Assembly: GCA_945890905.1 (NCBI GenBank)
Contig: CAMDDI010000158.1
Coordinates: forward strand, 1-8,157
DNA length: 8,157 bases
Source: Bacteriovorax stolpii
GTDB lineage: Bacteria; Bdellovibrionota; Bacteriovoracia; Bacteriovoracales; Bacteriovoracaceae
Direction: 5' to 3'
Below, in pieces: positions 1 to 6,624 of this stretch (positions are counted from its first letter, which is position 1; each line of letters begins with the position of its first letter). The notes under the pieces are model-generated. The model made no database searches, was not told the origin of the DNA, and saw only the letters and a list, made by a program, of their open reading frames with translations. Both the position numbers and the translations under genes were made by a program.

Positions 1-25
1 AAAAAGCATCGATGACCGTGAGCTT

Positions 26-1411
26 ATGACGAACTATTCGTCTCAATGGTTTAATACGACTCCAGAGCCTTCTTTGATCGATAGGGAAGGGAAACCAGTA
101 CATCACCTCTTCTATGACGTTGAGCCTGATTTTAAACGTGAAAATGGTCTCTCCAACATTATTATCACAACACCCGCATACTCACGCCATGCCTATCATG
201 TAGATTTAAATTCTGGTCAAAGACATTATGATCACACCTATTGCCCACAAAAAGATGTCTGGCACGAGCAGAGTGGGGCCTTTGACCGTCCACCTTTTGC
301 CATTGGTTACATGCCGAGAGCGCTTGATCAATTAGGTGAACCCCAGAAGGTTATCGTTTTTGGTGACGCCGAAATGCCCAATGATCTTTTAGATTATAAT
401 TATTTCAGAGTTCGCATCGTTGCCGCTTATGTTGAACAGGTTTGTCCCGAAGGCAACTGTGTGGGCAGAGATAATTGGCTCTCTAGGCTCGTTTTCGTGG
501 CAGTTGACCCCCATGACAAGAATATGAGTAAGGTAAGTAACAAAGAAGACTTTGCTCAGAAATTTGATTGGAAAAAGATGAGTGGGTATTTAGAAAATAT
601 CGATGGAAGAAATTCAATTGGGTCCAATGGATTTCCTGCTATTCGTGTGAAGTCTTTGATTAACTTTGAAGAAGCTTACGATTATTTTAAAAAGCGCTCA
701 ATTTATTTTACAGAAGCTGAGCTTAAAAAAATCCAGACAGGTTGTCACACTTTGTATAACCGCCTGTGGACTGATGTAGGTGAGGAGAGAGTAGAAGATA
801 AGCCGGCCAAAACAGACGCTGAACTGAAAACTAAATTGGCCTTGCGAAGTGAGCTCAGAAAAAAGAAAAAGCCAGTAGGATTTGCTGCCCGACTCAGAGA
901 ATTTACCAAAAAGTATCACTCAGAAGTCGCCACCTGCGAGCGCTTTGTTTATCACGGAAATATCAATCATAATTCGGATAAATTTTGGTTCTTAAGCTAT
1001 ATGGGAATGTTTTATCGTCTTCATAAAGAAGGACAAGTTTTTGATTGTCATAAAAAGCACTGGAAAAAAAACACTCTCGACCAGGCCGGTAATCCAGTTT
1101 ATGACATCAACAAGGGCATGGAGTTTTGTGAAGATAGAGATATTGATGTGGCCATGGATTATCTCTCAAATTTCTTAAAGACTCTTAATTCGAGTCAGCC
1201 ACCAAATTACCGCTTTATTGATTACGATACCCATGTCTTTGGTACTCATAGAAAACTATATTCTTGGACCAAAACTAAAACTAATAAGTTTGAATGCTCA
1301 GATGATCCTAACGTTCAAATCCAGAAGGCCCTTCCCATTTTTCCAGAAGACACCACTTGGAAGAAGAGAGATGTCAGAGATGCTGAATCTCAACTAAAGA
1401 TCATATACTAA
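26..1411 (+). CDS. Unrecognised cysteine-containing protein, first gene of the complex I-like operon (N-terminus uncertain)
   Basis: I do not recognise this 461-residue protein. It has no visible membrane segment and no CxxCH haem motif. It has eight cysteines (residues 73, 140, 145, 240, 304, 341, 368, 424), an even number that would suit disulfides outside the cytoplasm, and a lysine-rich hydrophilic stretch at about 257-284 separating two halves. The C-terminal half is rich in aromatic residues and His. The ATG at 26 has no clear ribosome binding site. Its frame stays open to base 2, so the true start and a possible signal peptide may lie outside the window. Alternatively an upstream gene may end at the TGA at 27-29 in an ATGA overlap, or at the TGA at 13-15. 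The stop shares one base with the next start codon, so it is very likely co-transcribed with the complex I-like genes. That it belongs to the same complex is inference from position only. The gene is real with high confidence; its function is unknown. Confidence 0.85.
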   Translation: MTNYSSQWFNTTPEPSLIDREGKPVHHLFYDVEPDFKRENGLSNIIITTPAYSRHAYHVDLNSGQRHYDHTYCPQKDVWHEQSGAFDRPPFAIGYMPRALDQLGEPQKVIVFGDAEMPNDLLDYNYFRVRIVAAYVEQVCPEGNCVGRDNWLSRLVFVAVDPHDKNMSKVSNKEDFAQKFDWKKMSGYLENIDGRNSIGSNGFPAIRVKSLINFEEAYDYFKKRSIYFTEAELKKIQTGCHTLYNRLWTDVGEERVEDKPAKTDAELKTKLALRSELRKKKKPVGFAARLREFTKKYHSEVATCERFVYHGNINHNSDKFWFLSYMGMFYRLHKEGQVFDCHKKHWKKNTLDQAGNPVYDINKGMEFCEDRDIDVAMDYLSNFLKTLNSSQPPNYRFIDYDTHVFGTHRKLYSWTKTKTNKFECSDDPNVQIQKALPIFPEDTTWKKRDVRDAESQLKIIY

Positions 1412-1806
1412 TGCAAAAGAAAGATATTCCTGTTCTTAAAATTTTTCTCATGTCTCAGCCTCTCGCAAACACTGAGTGGTCATCTCTTCTCGGGGACAAG
1501 TATCTAGGCTCAACTTCTTTTCGCTGGGAGTTTGTGGAGAATATTCAAGATTCAGAAGTGATTGCCTGGGACGGGGTAATCACTCCGAAATTTTCTATTT
1601 TTAAAGATCAAATTTTTTCTCTATTAGCATCAGGAAGAGTTTTGCTTATCCAAGGTGAAGCCAGAACTTTATATAAATCTCATCCCTTTGTTGAACTCTT
1701 CAATTTAGAATCAGTTAAATTAGTAGAACTTCCCGGGTGGAGTGTACTGCCCGAAGAAATGATCTCGGCTTTAGAGCTGTGTCGTCAAAAGTTGGGTCAT
1801 GTTTAA
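1411..1806 (+). CDS. NuoB-like protein lacking the cluster N2 cysteines (degenerate complex I small subunit)
   Basis: A 131-residue protein that best fits a stripped-down NuoB (PSST) subunit, which in complex I holds the terminal cluster N2 and passes electrons to quinone. The match is by motif and position. Residues 47-60 (DSEVIAWDGVITPK) resemble the NuoB 'QSDVMIVAGTVTKK' region. Residues 76-84 end in GEA where NuoB has the 'GSC' strand. Residues 104-116 (LVELPGWSVLPEE) resemble 'VYVPGCPPRPEAL'. All N2 ligands are missing: no tandem Cys pair, Ala84 in place of the 'GSC' Cys, Trp110 in place of the 'PGC' Cys; the only Cys is 124. It is also short, since NuoB is usually about 160-220 residues, the N-terminal part being shortened. 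It lies directly before the NuoCD-like gene, as nuoB does in nuo operons, with a 1-bp overlap upstream and an 8-bp overlap downstream. The NuoB assignment is probable, not certain. Confidence 0.65.
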   Translation: MQKKDIPVLKIFLMSQPLANTEWSSLLGDKYLGSTSFRWEFVENIQDSEVIAWDGVITPKFSIFKDQIFSLLASGRVLLIQGEARTLYKSHPFVELFNLESVKLVELPGWSVLPEEMISALELCRQKLGHV

Positions 1807-3430
1807 CTGGAAAGAATTTGAAAACGCGCAGAATATTTTTATACAGGTGGGGCAAGAGCACTATCATATGCAATGGGGACAGCACCACGTTGATGTAAGA
1901 CCTAAGGATTTTTTGCGCTGGATAGAAATGCTCAAAGATGATCTTGGATATCTCACATTGGTGGATATTGCAGGAGTGGATCGTAGAGATTTGGCCAATG
2001 AATCAGGCTGCCAGTTTGAACTAGTTTATCATCTTCTCAATATGGGTAATCATCAACGTCTCAATTTACATTTGCATGTAAATGAACAAGAAATCATACC
2101 TAGCATAGTTTCTTTTTTTGCTCACGCGGATTGGATGGAAAGAGAGCAAAGCGAGATGCTCAATCTTGAGTTTGACCGCCCCATGGTATCTTTGCTGCTG
2201 CCCCGAGATCAAGAAATTTATCCTTTAAGAAAAGATGCTAATATTAAAAATTGGCCTCAGGAAAAAACTCTTCCACTTCCACGTCTTCGAATCAATCCAA
2301 ATAAGTCTGAGGCACCTTATCCAGATGAGGCTTACAGCTGGAAAAAATTTGACGTTCTTTCTTCTGAGACTCTCGGATTATTTGAATGGCTTGTTTGTTT
2401 TGATCCCCAGAAAGTTGTTCAATCGGAAGTACATGTAGGCTTTCATCATCAAGGTTTTGAAAAAATCCTTGAAGGCTTTAGCTGGATTCAGGTGATGCAG
2501 TTAGTAGACAAGATTCAAGTGGGTGCTGCTCCAACATATTCCGTAGCATGGGCAAAAACCATTGAAGATACTTACCGTGTAAAAATTCCTGAGCGTGCTC
2601 AGGCAATCCGGATTGTGATGCTTGAACTTGCACGAATTGCTGAGCATCTCACAGTCCTAGGAGAGATGACATACGCCATGAAACGTGAAGAATTTAAGCT
2701 CTTCATCAATTGTCGTGAAAAAGTTTATGAACTCTTTGAGAAATTCTGTGGTCATCGTCAAGGTTTGAGTATTGCTAATGTTGGTGGTGTGCGAGTGGAT
2801 CTTCCGCACGGCTGGATTATTGAATACCAAGCGGTTTCAAATATTCTGAATAAAAATTTAAAAATTATCCACTACTCATTAATGAGTCAGAATAACTTTC
2901 GTTCGATGCTAGAAGGCTCATCAGTAAATGCTCAAGCTGTACTCCATTGGGGAGTAAGTGGACCGGCCATGCGTGCTTCAGGACTTAACTTTGATTTACG
3001 CAAGTCCCAACCGTTTTACTTTTATCGGGATATTGATTTTGATATTCCAGTTGGTATCTATGGAACTGCTTATGACAGGTATTTAATTCGTTTAGAAGAA
3101 ATTTTCCAAAGTTTACGTATCATCACCCAAGTGATTGATAACTTACCTTTGGGTGAAATTATGAATCCCGATTTTTCAACTCTTGTTCTCGATAAAGATC
3201 AAATGCCTGCAACTCATCATTGGCATTTTTCTTCTCTCGAATCTCCAAATGGAGAAGCAGGATTTTTCCATCTACCAGGTAGTGAGTTTCATCCATATCG
3301 CATTAAAATAAAAACACCGAGTTTTGCTCTCACCCAAGCTCTTCCTCATTTCATGTTAGGATTAGGTGAGGATCAGATTAAAGCGTGTTTAGCGAGTTTG
3401 GGCATTCGTAGAATGGAAATGGACAGATAA
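1799..3430 (+). CDS. NuoC-NuoD fusion-like protein with altered quinone site
   Basis: A 543-residue fusion of complex I 30-kDa (NuoC) and 49-kDa (NuoD) type domains, close in layout to E. coli NuoCD. The NuoC part (about 1-146) has the ADWMERE signature at 110-116 and ends in PLRKD (142-146). After a linker, the NuoD part (about 185-543) shows VGFHHQGFEK (213-222), IPERAQAIR (263-271), GGVRVDLP (329-336), GVSGPAMRASG (385-395), DLRK (399-402), DRYLIRLEE (426-434), ESPNGE (481-486), PYRIKIKTPSF (499-509) and the typical DR terminus. Substitutions are striking. The HPxTHG motif carrying the quinone-site His reads about SSETLG (188-193). The quinone-site Tyr position, in an ungapped match from 237 to 271, is Trp251. 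The NiFe-hydrogenase cysteines are also absent (Gln240, Ala243, Arg537, Glu540). So neither normal quinone reduction nor hydrogenase activity is expected. ATG 1799 overlaps the NuoB-like gene by 8 bp. Confidence 0.9.
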   Translation: MFNWKEFENAQNIFIQVGQEHYHMQWGQHHVDVRPKDFLRWIEMLKDDLGYLTLVDIAGVDRRDLANESGCQFELVYHLLNMGNHQRLNLHLHVNEQEIIPSIVSFFAHADWMEREQSEMLNLEFDRPMVSLLLPRDQEIYPLRKDANIKNWPQEKTLPLPRLRINPNKSEAPYPDEAYSWKKFDVLSSETLGLFEWLVCFDPQKVVQSEVHVGFHHQGFEKILEGFSWIQVMQLVDKIQVGAAPTYSVAWAKTIEDTYRVKIPERAQAIRIVMLELARIAEHLTVLGEMTYAMKREEFKLFINCREKVYELFEKFCGHRQGLSIANVGGVRVDLPHGWIIEYQAVSNILNKNLKIIHYSLMSQNNFRSMLEGSSVNAQAVLHWGVSGPAMRASGLNFDLRKSQPFYFYRDIDFDIPVGIYGTAYDRYLIRLEEIFQSLRIITQVIDNLPLGEIMNPDFSTLVLDKDQMPATHHWHFSSLESPNGEAGFFHLPGSEFHPYRIKIKTPSFALTQALPHFMLGLGEDQIKACLASLGIRRMEMDR

Positions 3431-3810
3431 TGATTTTAAAAAGAAATTACTACAACAAAATTTCATTTTTTAAAACTCTTTGGTACCGCCGACAAATGGT
3501 GAAACTCCAAGGAGAAAAGCTTTTCAAAGTGTTCAATTTACACAAAACTGAGTGGCCTGATAAACTCTACTTTTATTCTCCCAGGCTCAAGAAACGGCCA
3601 CGTTTTGTCGGAACAGTGGAAGATTTATCGAACTGGAAAGATGCAAAAATGTGTGAGACACTTTGTCCGACCCATGCGATCAAAGTGACAGCAGAAGCTT
3701 TCATGATTGATGATCGTGGATGTATTGTGTGTGGACTCTGTGTGGAAATGGCCCCACCAGGTTTACTTGAGATGGTTTCAGAATCTTCTCTCATACATCG
3801 GTCTAGATAA
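3430..3810 (+). CDS. NuoI-like ferredoxin retaining ligands for a single [4Fe-4S] cluster
   Basis: A 126-residue protein resembling the NuoI (TYKY) subunit, which normally carries clusters N6a and N6b. A basic N-terminus with an amphipathic look (1-40) and an RPRF segment (56-59) precede a 2x[4Fe-4S] ferredoxin domain. The first motif is eroded: Trp69 and Ala72 replace its first two Cys, while Cys75 and Cys79 (before Pro80) remain. The second motif keeps Cys98, Cys101 and Cys104 but has Ala108 for its fourth Cys. In this fold a cluster uses three Cys of one motif plus the fourth of the other, so Cys98/101/104 plus Cys79 form one complete site while the other site keeps only Cys75. The loss is therefore selective, not random. 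The start codon shares one base with the stop of the NuoCD-like gene; GGAAATGGA just upstream may serve as ribosome binding site. Confidence 0.85.
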   Translation: MILKRNYYNKISFFKTLWYRRQMVKLQGEKLFKVFNLHKTEWPDKLYFYSPRLKKRPRFVGTVEDLSNWKDAKMCETLCPTHAIKVTAEAFMIDDRGCIVCGLCVEMAPPGLLEMVSESSLIHRSR

Positions 3811-3819
3811 GGACTTCCC

Positions 3820-4896
3820 ATGCTTAAATTGATTTCTTTCTTCGCGCTCTCTTACGCGGCTCTTTGGTTTATTCTCTCTCACACAATTGGACTTCATGGA
3901 TTTTTAGGCCACTATATGGCGGCCCATCCTTTTATCATTATGGGAATCTACGGTAGCTTCATTGCTCACATTACCATCACTGCCATGAGCTTATCTTTTC
4001 ACCGCCATCACACACATAAAGGTGTTGTGATCAATCGTTGGGTGGATATGCCTATGCAGATTTGGTTATGGATGATCACTTCTATGTCAAAAGTTGATTG
4101 GGTTTCAGTTCATATTTTTCACCATGCTCATTCAGATCAACCAAAAGATCCTCACAGTCCTTTGCAAAAAGGTTTGGCCCGGGCTTTAGTTCTTGGAGTT
4201 TTTGATTACACTCGTGCTAAGTCATGGCCTGAAGTTGAAAAAATTAAAAAGACAATTCCTACTAATAAGCTCGAAGCCTTCATGCACAAGCACTCTTTTA
4301 CTGGTCCTTACATTTTAACTTTTGTAACGATCCTGTTATTTGGACCTTTATGGGGTGGAGTTCTCGCTATTCTGAACTTCTTAGTCTCTCCAATGTTTGC
4401 AATTGGCGGAGTTAATGCTCTCGCTCACTGGTGGGGATATCGCAATCACGTAACGACAGATAATAGTCGAAATCTTGGGTTTCTTTTTCCTTTAAATTTC
4501 ATTATCTGCGGAGAGCTTGATCATAACAATCATCATGCTCACATGCGCTCATGCAGCTTTCGCCACAAATGGTACGAGTTTGATATCGGTTACCTTTATT
4601 TGAAAATTTTAAGAACGCTTCGTTTGGCGGATCTGCGCAATGTTTATTCTCCGGCCACTCTTAAGCAAGAATTAAGTAAGAAAATTGTTGAGCTCATTGA
4701 GAAAGATTACCGTTTTAAAAAGCGCTGTGAAGAACTTGCTTCTGAACTCAACACTAACTACCAAGAACTTAAAATTCAGATTGAAGCTTACTGTCGTGGT
4801 GAGAAAGTTAAGCTAGAAAAATCAGTGCGAGAATTTATGGAAGAAGTTCAAAGAACTCTTAAGGCCAATCAGCGTCTGAACCTTAGCTACATTTAA
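3820..4896 (+). CDS. Membrane fatty acid desaturase, delta-9 acyl-CoA desaturase type
   Basis: A 358-residue integral membrane di-iron desaturase that introduces a double bond into fatty acyl chains, probably to adjust membrane fluidity. The three histidine boxes are intact: HRHHTH (61-66), HIFHH (98-102) and HNNHH (235-239), plus His203 in NALAHWWG, as in the stearoyl-CoA desaturase family. Hydrophobic membrane segments are seen near 1-25, 36-58, 162-200 and 219-230. The last ~80 residues (279-350) are highly charged and predicted helical or coiled-coil, an extension past the usual catalytic core. A good ribosome binding site (AAGGA, 3809-3813) overlaps the stop of the NuoI-like gene, which lies only 9 bp upstream, so co-transcription is likely. 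Desaturases need electrons from a ferredoxin or cytochrome b5; the adjacent one-cluster ferredoxin-like gene is a possible but unproven partner. The 3' end overlaps aat on the other strand by 14 bp. The exact substrate cannot be told from sequence. Confidence 0.93.
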   Translation: MLKLISFFALSYAALWFILSHTIGLHGFLGHYMAAHPFIIMGIYGSFIAHITITAMSLSFHRHHTHKGVVINRWVDMPMQIWLWMITSMSKVDWVSVHIFHHAHSDQPKDPHSPLQKGLARALVLGVFDYTRAKSWPEVEKIKKTIPTNKLEAFMHKHSFTGPYILTFVTILLFGPLWGGVLAILNFLVSPMFAIGGVNALAHWWGYRNHVTTDNSRNLGFLFPLNFIICGELDHNNHHAHMRSCSFRHKWYEFDIGYLYLKILRTLRLADLRNVYSPATLKQELSKKIVELIEKDYRFKKRCEELASELNTNYQELKIQIEAYCRGEKVKLEKSVREFMEEVQRTLKANQRLNLSYI

Positions 4897-5554
4897 AGAA
4901 ATCTGCTTTTTTCCTCGTCCAGTCCACATTCTTTAGACGGTGAATGAAGTCTGGACGAGGAATATATTTTCCGCCAAATTGCTCCACCACATTTGTCACC
5001 ATCTGAGTATCAAGCCAATGGATTCCTTTCATTTTCAAATTCTGCGTCAACCTAAAAAGGCCGAGCTTAGATGCATTATCTTCTAAGGTGAACATAGATT
5101 CACCCGAGCAGAAATCTCCCATGATCACTCCATATAGCCCACCAATAAGTCTTGGGCCGTCCCAAACTTCAACGGAGTAGGCCAAGTCAGCTTGAAAGAG
5201 TTTCTCATAGCCTTCGATAATTTCTGGAGTAATCCAAGTGCTAGGTTGATCTTTTCGTCTCATAGTCGCACAGGCACGGATCACATCAGTGAAGGCCTTA
5301 TTATAAGTGACTTCGTAAGTAGTTTTCTTGAGAAATTTTTCAAATGATTTAGAGAGGTGAAGTTCAGAAAAATCCAAAAGACCGCGCGGATTGGGTGAGA
5401 ACCATGCCAAGGGAAAATCAAGAGAAATGGGCCAGGGAAAAATGCCTAACTGATATGCCGTTTGAAGTGTATCAACTTCTAAATCTCCTCCAATGGCCAC
5501 TAGACCATCTTCAGTAGCTGATTCAACTTCAGGGAATACAATTTTGCGCTTCAT
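4883..5554 (-). CDS. aat: Leucyl/phenylalanyl-tRNA--protein transferase
   Basis: A 223-residue cytoplasmic enzyme that transfers Leu or Phe from aminoacyl-tRNA to proteins with N-terminal Arg or Lys, making them substrates for ClpS/ClpAP (bacterial N-end rule). Full-length for the family. Signature segments are in order: GLVAIGGDL (17-25), GIFPW (37-41), WFSPNPR (51-57), STWI (105-108), GGLYGV (138-143), the catalytic-region GESMF (151-155) and LDTQ (181-184), whose Gln matches the active-site Gln of the E. coli enzyme. ATG at 5554 forms an ATGA overlap with the stop of the arginase-family gene; no strong ribosome binding site is seen, so translational coupling is likely. It is the last gene of the three-gene leftward operon, and its 3' end overlaps the convergent desaturase by 14 bp. 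Confidence 0.96.
   Translation of the reverse strand: MKRKIVFPEVESATEDGLVAIGGDLEVDTLQTAYQLGIFPWPISLDFPLAWFSPNPRGLLDFSELHLSKSFEKFLKKTTYEVTYNKAFTDVIRACATMRRKDQPSTWITPEIIEGYEKLFQADLAYSVEVWDGPRLIGGLYGVIMGDFCSGESMFTLEDNASKLGLFRLTQNLKMKGIHWLDTQMVTNVVEQFGGKYIPRPDFIHRLKNVDWTRKKADFFKCS
4911..4962 (+). terminator. Perfect 12-bp inverted repeat; candidate terminator of the rightward operon, inside aat
   Basis: TTCCTCGTCCAG (4911-4922) is perfectly complementary to CTGGACGAGGAA (4951-4962). Inside, CATTC (4927-4931) can pair with GAATG (4942-4946), leaving a 10-base loop. It starts 14 bases after the desaturase stop and is followed on the + strand by the T-rich TATATTTT (4963-4970), a fair intrinsic terminator for the rightward operon. 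On the - strand the stem is followed by AAAAGC, so it is not a terminator for aat. It lies within the coding sequence for the last part of Aat. The T-run is interrupted, so efficiency is uncertain. Confidence 0.6.
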
Positions 5555-6624
5555 GCGTACATAACACTCAAAAGGACTTTGGCCATATCTCCCGCGACAG
5601 TGAGAGAACTTTGCTGATCCCGGGGTTCAACACCCTCAGGCCACACATAGGGGGCCACTTCCATTAAATCAGAACCAGTAATCTTAAAATCCTGGGCGAG
5701 CAAACGTATGAGGGCCGCGGAATCAGAAGGCAGCAGTCCTCCTTTCTCAGGAGTACCAGTAGCAGCGGCGTATTTTTCATCCAAAGCATCTATATCAAAA
5801 CTGATATAGAGCTCAGTGATTTTTAGTTTTTGATAATGATTGCGTATTTTCTCGTAAGTTTTTTGAAGCCCCATCTTAGAAACTTCTTGAGACCAAATTT
5901 GTTCAACACCGAGAGTTTTCTTCCAGTGCTTTTTATCTTTGCCACTTGAGCGGATACCAACCTGTATGATGTGATCTTTTGAAAATAAATCTTCTAAGAT
6001 TTGATAGGTCCATGTTCCAAAACAAAGATCAATCCCAAGACGGCGATCTAGTAAATCCGTATGAGCATCAAAATGCAAAAGTGCAGCTTGCTTTAAATTT
6101 TTGCGACTCCGAAGCCAGGCCTTCACAAGTGGGTAGCTGGTGGAGTGATCCCCACCGATTCCAAAGATGCGAGCATCAGGGAACTTTTTATAAAGATCGT
6201 TCATTACTTTCTCAGCGATGCTTAATGGGGATACAGGAAGTTTATTAACCTTACCGTAAAGGGCCTTTTGACAAAGCTTGATGGTAGCAACGTTGAGATA
6301 TTTATCGTGGAGTAAGTGAGGGATGACTCTTATATCTCCTAAATCCACAAAACTTTTTTTCTCTGAAAGAATTTCTTGGCGAACGACTAATGGTCCCCAG
6401 TTCGCCCCTCGCTGAATTCCACCACCATTGTCAGACGGAATACCAAGAATCCAGGGTCTGTCGGCTTTTAAAATCTCTAAACTTTTTTTCCATTTAACTT
6501 GGGCCTTTGAGATATCTTTAGTCCCGTAATAAGCAGAAAACAAACGCTGCTTTTTTTCTTGCCCAGTATGAACCGTGAAGACACCATTTCCAGGAAGAGT
6601 GAGAAAGTCAGTGAGATTTTTCAA
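5551..6624 (-). CDS. Arginase/agmatinase-family ureohydrolase (TTG start)
   Basis: A 357-residue binuclear manganese ureohydrolase, a family that splits a guanidino or formimino group from arginine, agmatine, guanidinobutyrate or formiminoglutamate. All six metal ligands are present: His160 in GGDHS (157-161), Asp186, His188 and Asp190 in DAHTD (186-190), and Asp277 and Asp279 in SFDID (275-279), followed by a GTPEKGG loop (290-296). An active enzyme is therefore expected. The DAHTD form is commoner in agmatinases than arginases, but substrate cannot be decided. The N-terminus is some 50 residues longer than in compact family members. Translation starts at TTG (6624-6622), overlapping the stop of the preceding gene (TTGA), behind a strong ribosome binding site. 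It is the middle gene of the leftward operon. Confidence 0.93.
   Translation of the reverse strand: MKNLTDFLTLPGNGVFTVHTGQEKKQRLFSAYYGTKDISKAQVKWKKSLEILKADRPWILGIPSDNGGGIQRGANWGPLVVRQEILSEKKSFVDLGDIRVIPHLLHDKYLNVATIKLCQKALYGKVNKLPVSPLSIAEKVMNDLYKKFPDARIFGIGGDHSTSYPLVKAWLRSRKNLKQAALLHFDAHTDLLDRRLGIDLCFGTWTYQILEDLFSKDHIIQVGIRSSGKDKKHWKKTLGVEQIWSQEVSKMGLQKTYEKIRNHYQKLKITELYISFDIDALDEKYAAATGTPEKGGLLPSDSAALIRLLAQDFKITGSDLMEVAPYVWPEGVEPRDQQSSLTVAGDMAKVLLSVMYA

Noticed and set aside
698..919. 73-residue reading frame on the - strand
   Set aside because: Lies wholly opposite the well-formed first gene, has no ribosome binding site and no family features; a shadow frame.
26..1411. Multihaem cytochrome, suggested by scattered Cys and His
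   Set aside because: No CxxCH motif is present; CH pairs at 240-241 and 341-342 lack the upstream Cys.
2235..2438. 67-residue + strand frame inside the NuoCD-like gene
   Set aside because: Out-of-frame shadow across the linker between the NuoC and NuoD parts.
1799..3430. NiFe-hydrogenase large subunit (HycE/HyfG type), since those are also NuoC-NuoD-like fusions
   Set aside because: All four metal-binding Cys positions are replaced (Gln240, Ala243, Arg537, Glu540), and the NuoC part ends in the PLRKD motif typical of complex I.
1411..3810. Pseudogene remnants of a dead nuo operon
   Set aside because: Frames are intact, tightly overlapping and conserve non-redox family motifs, and one iron-sulfur site is kept complete; decay would not leave this pattern.
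3573..3821. 82-residue reading frame on the - strand opposite the NuoI-like gene
   Set aside because: The + strand encodes a clear ferredoxin domain here; the opposite frame shows no motif.
4845..4857. AGTTC-AAA-GAACT hairpin as a terminator for aat on the - strand
   Set aside because: Only five base pairs with a three-base loop and no T-run after it on the - strand; too weak.
5979..6248. 89-residue + strand frame opposite the ureohydrolase
   Set aside because: It overlaps the region coding for the conserved metal-binding motifs on the - strand and has no supporting features.
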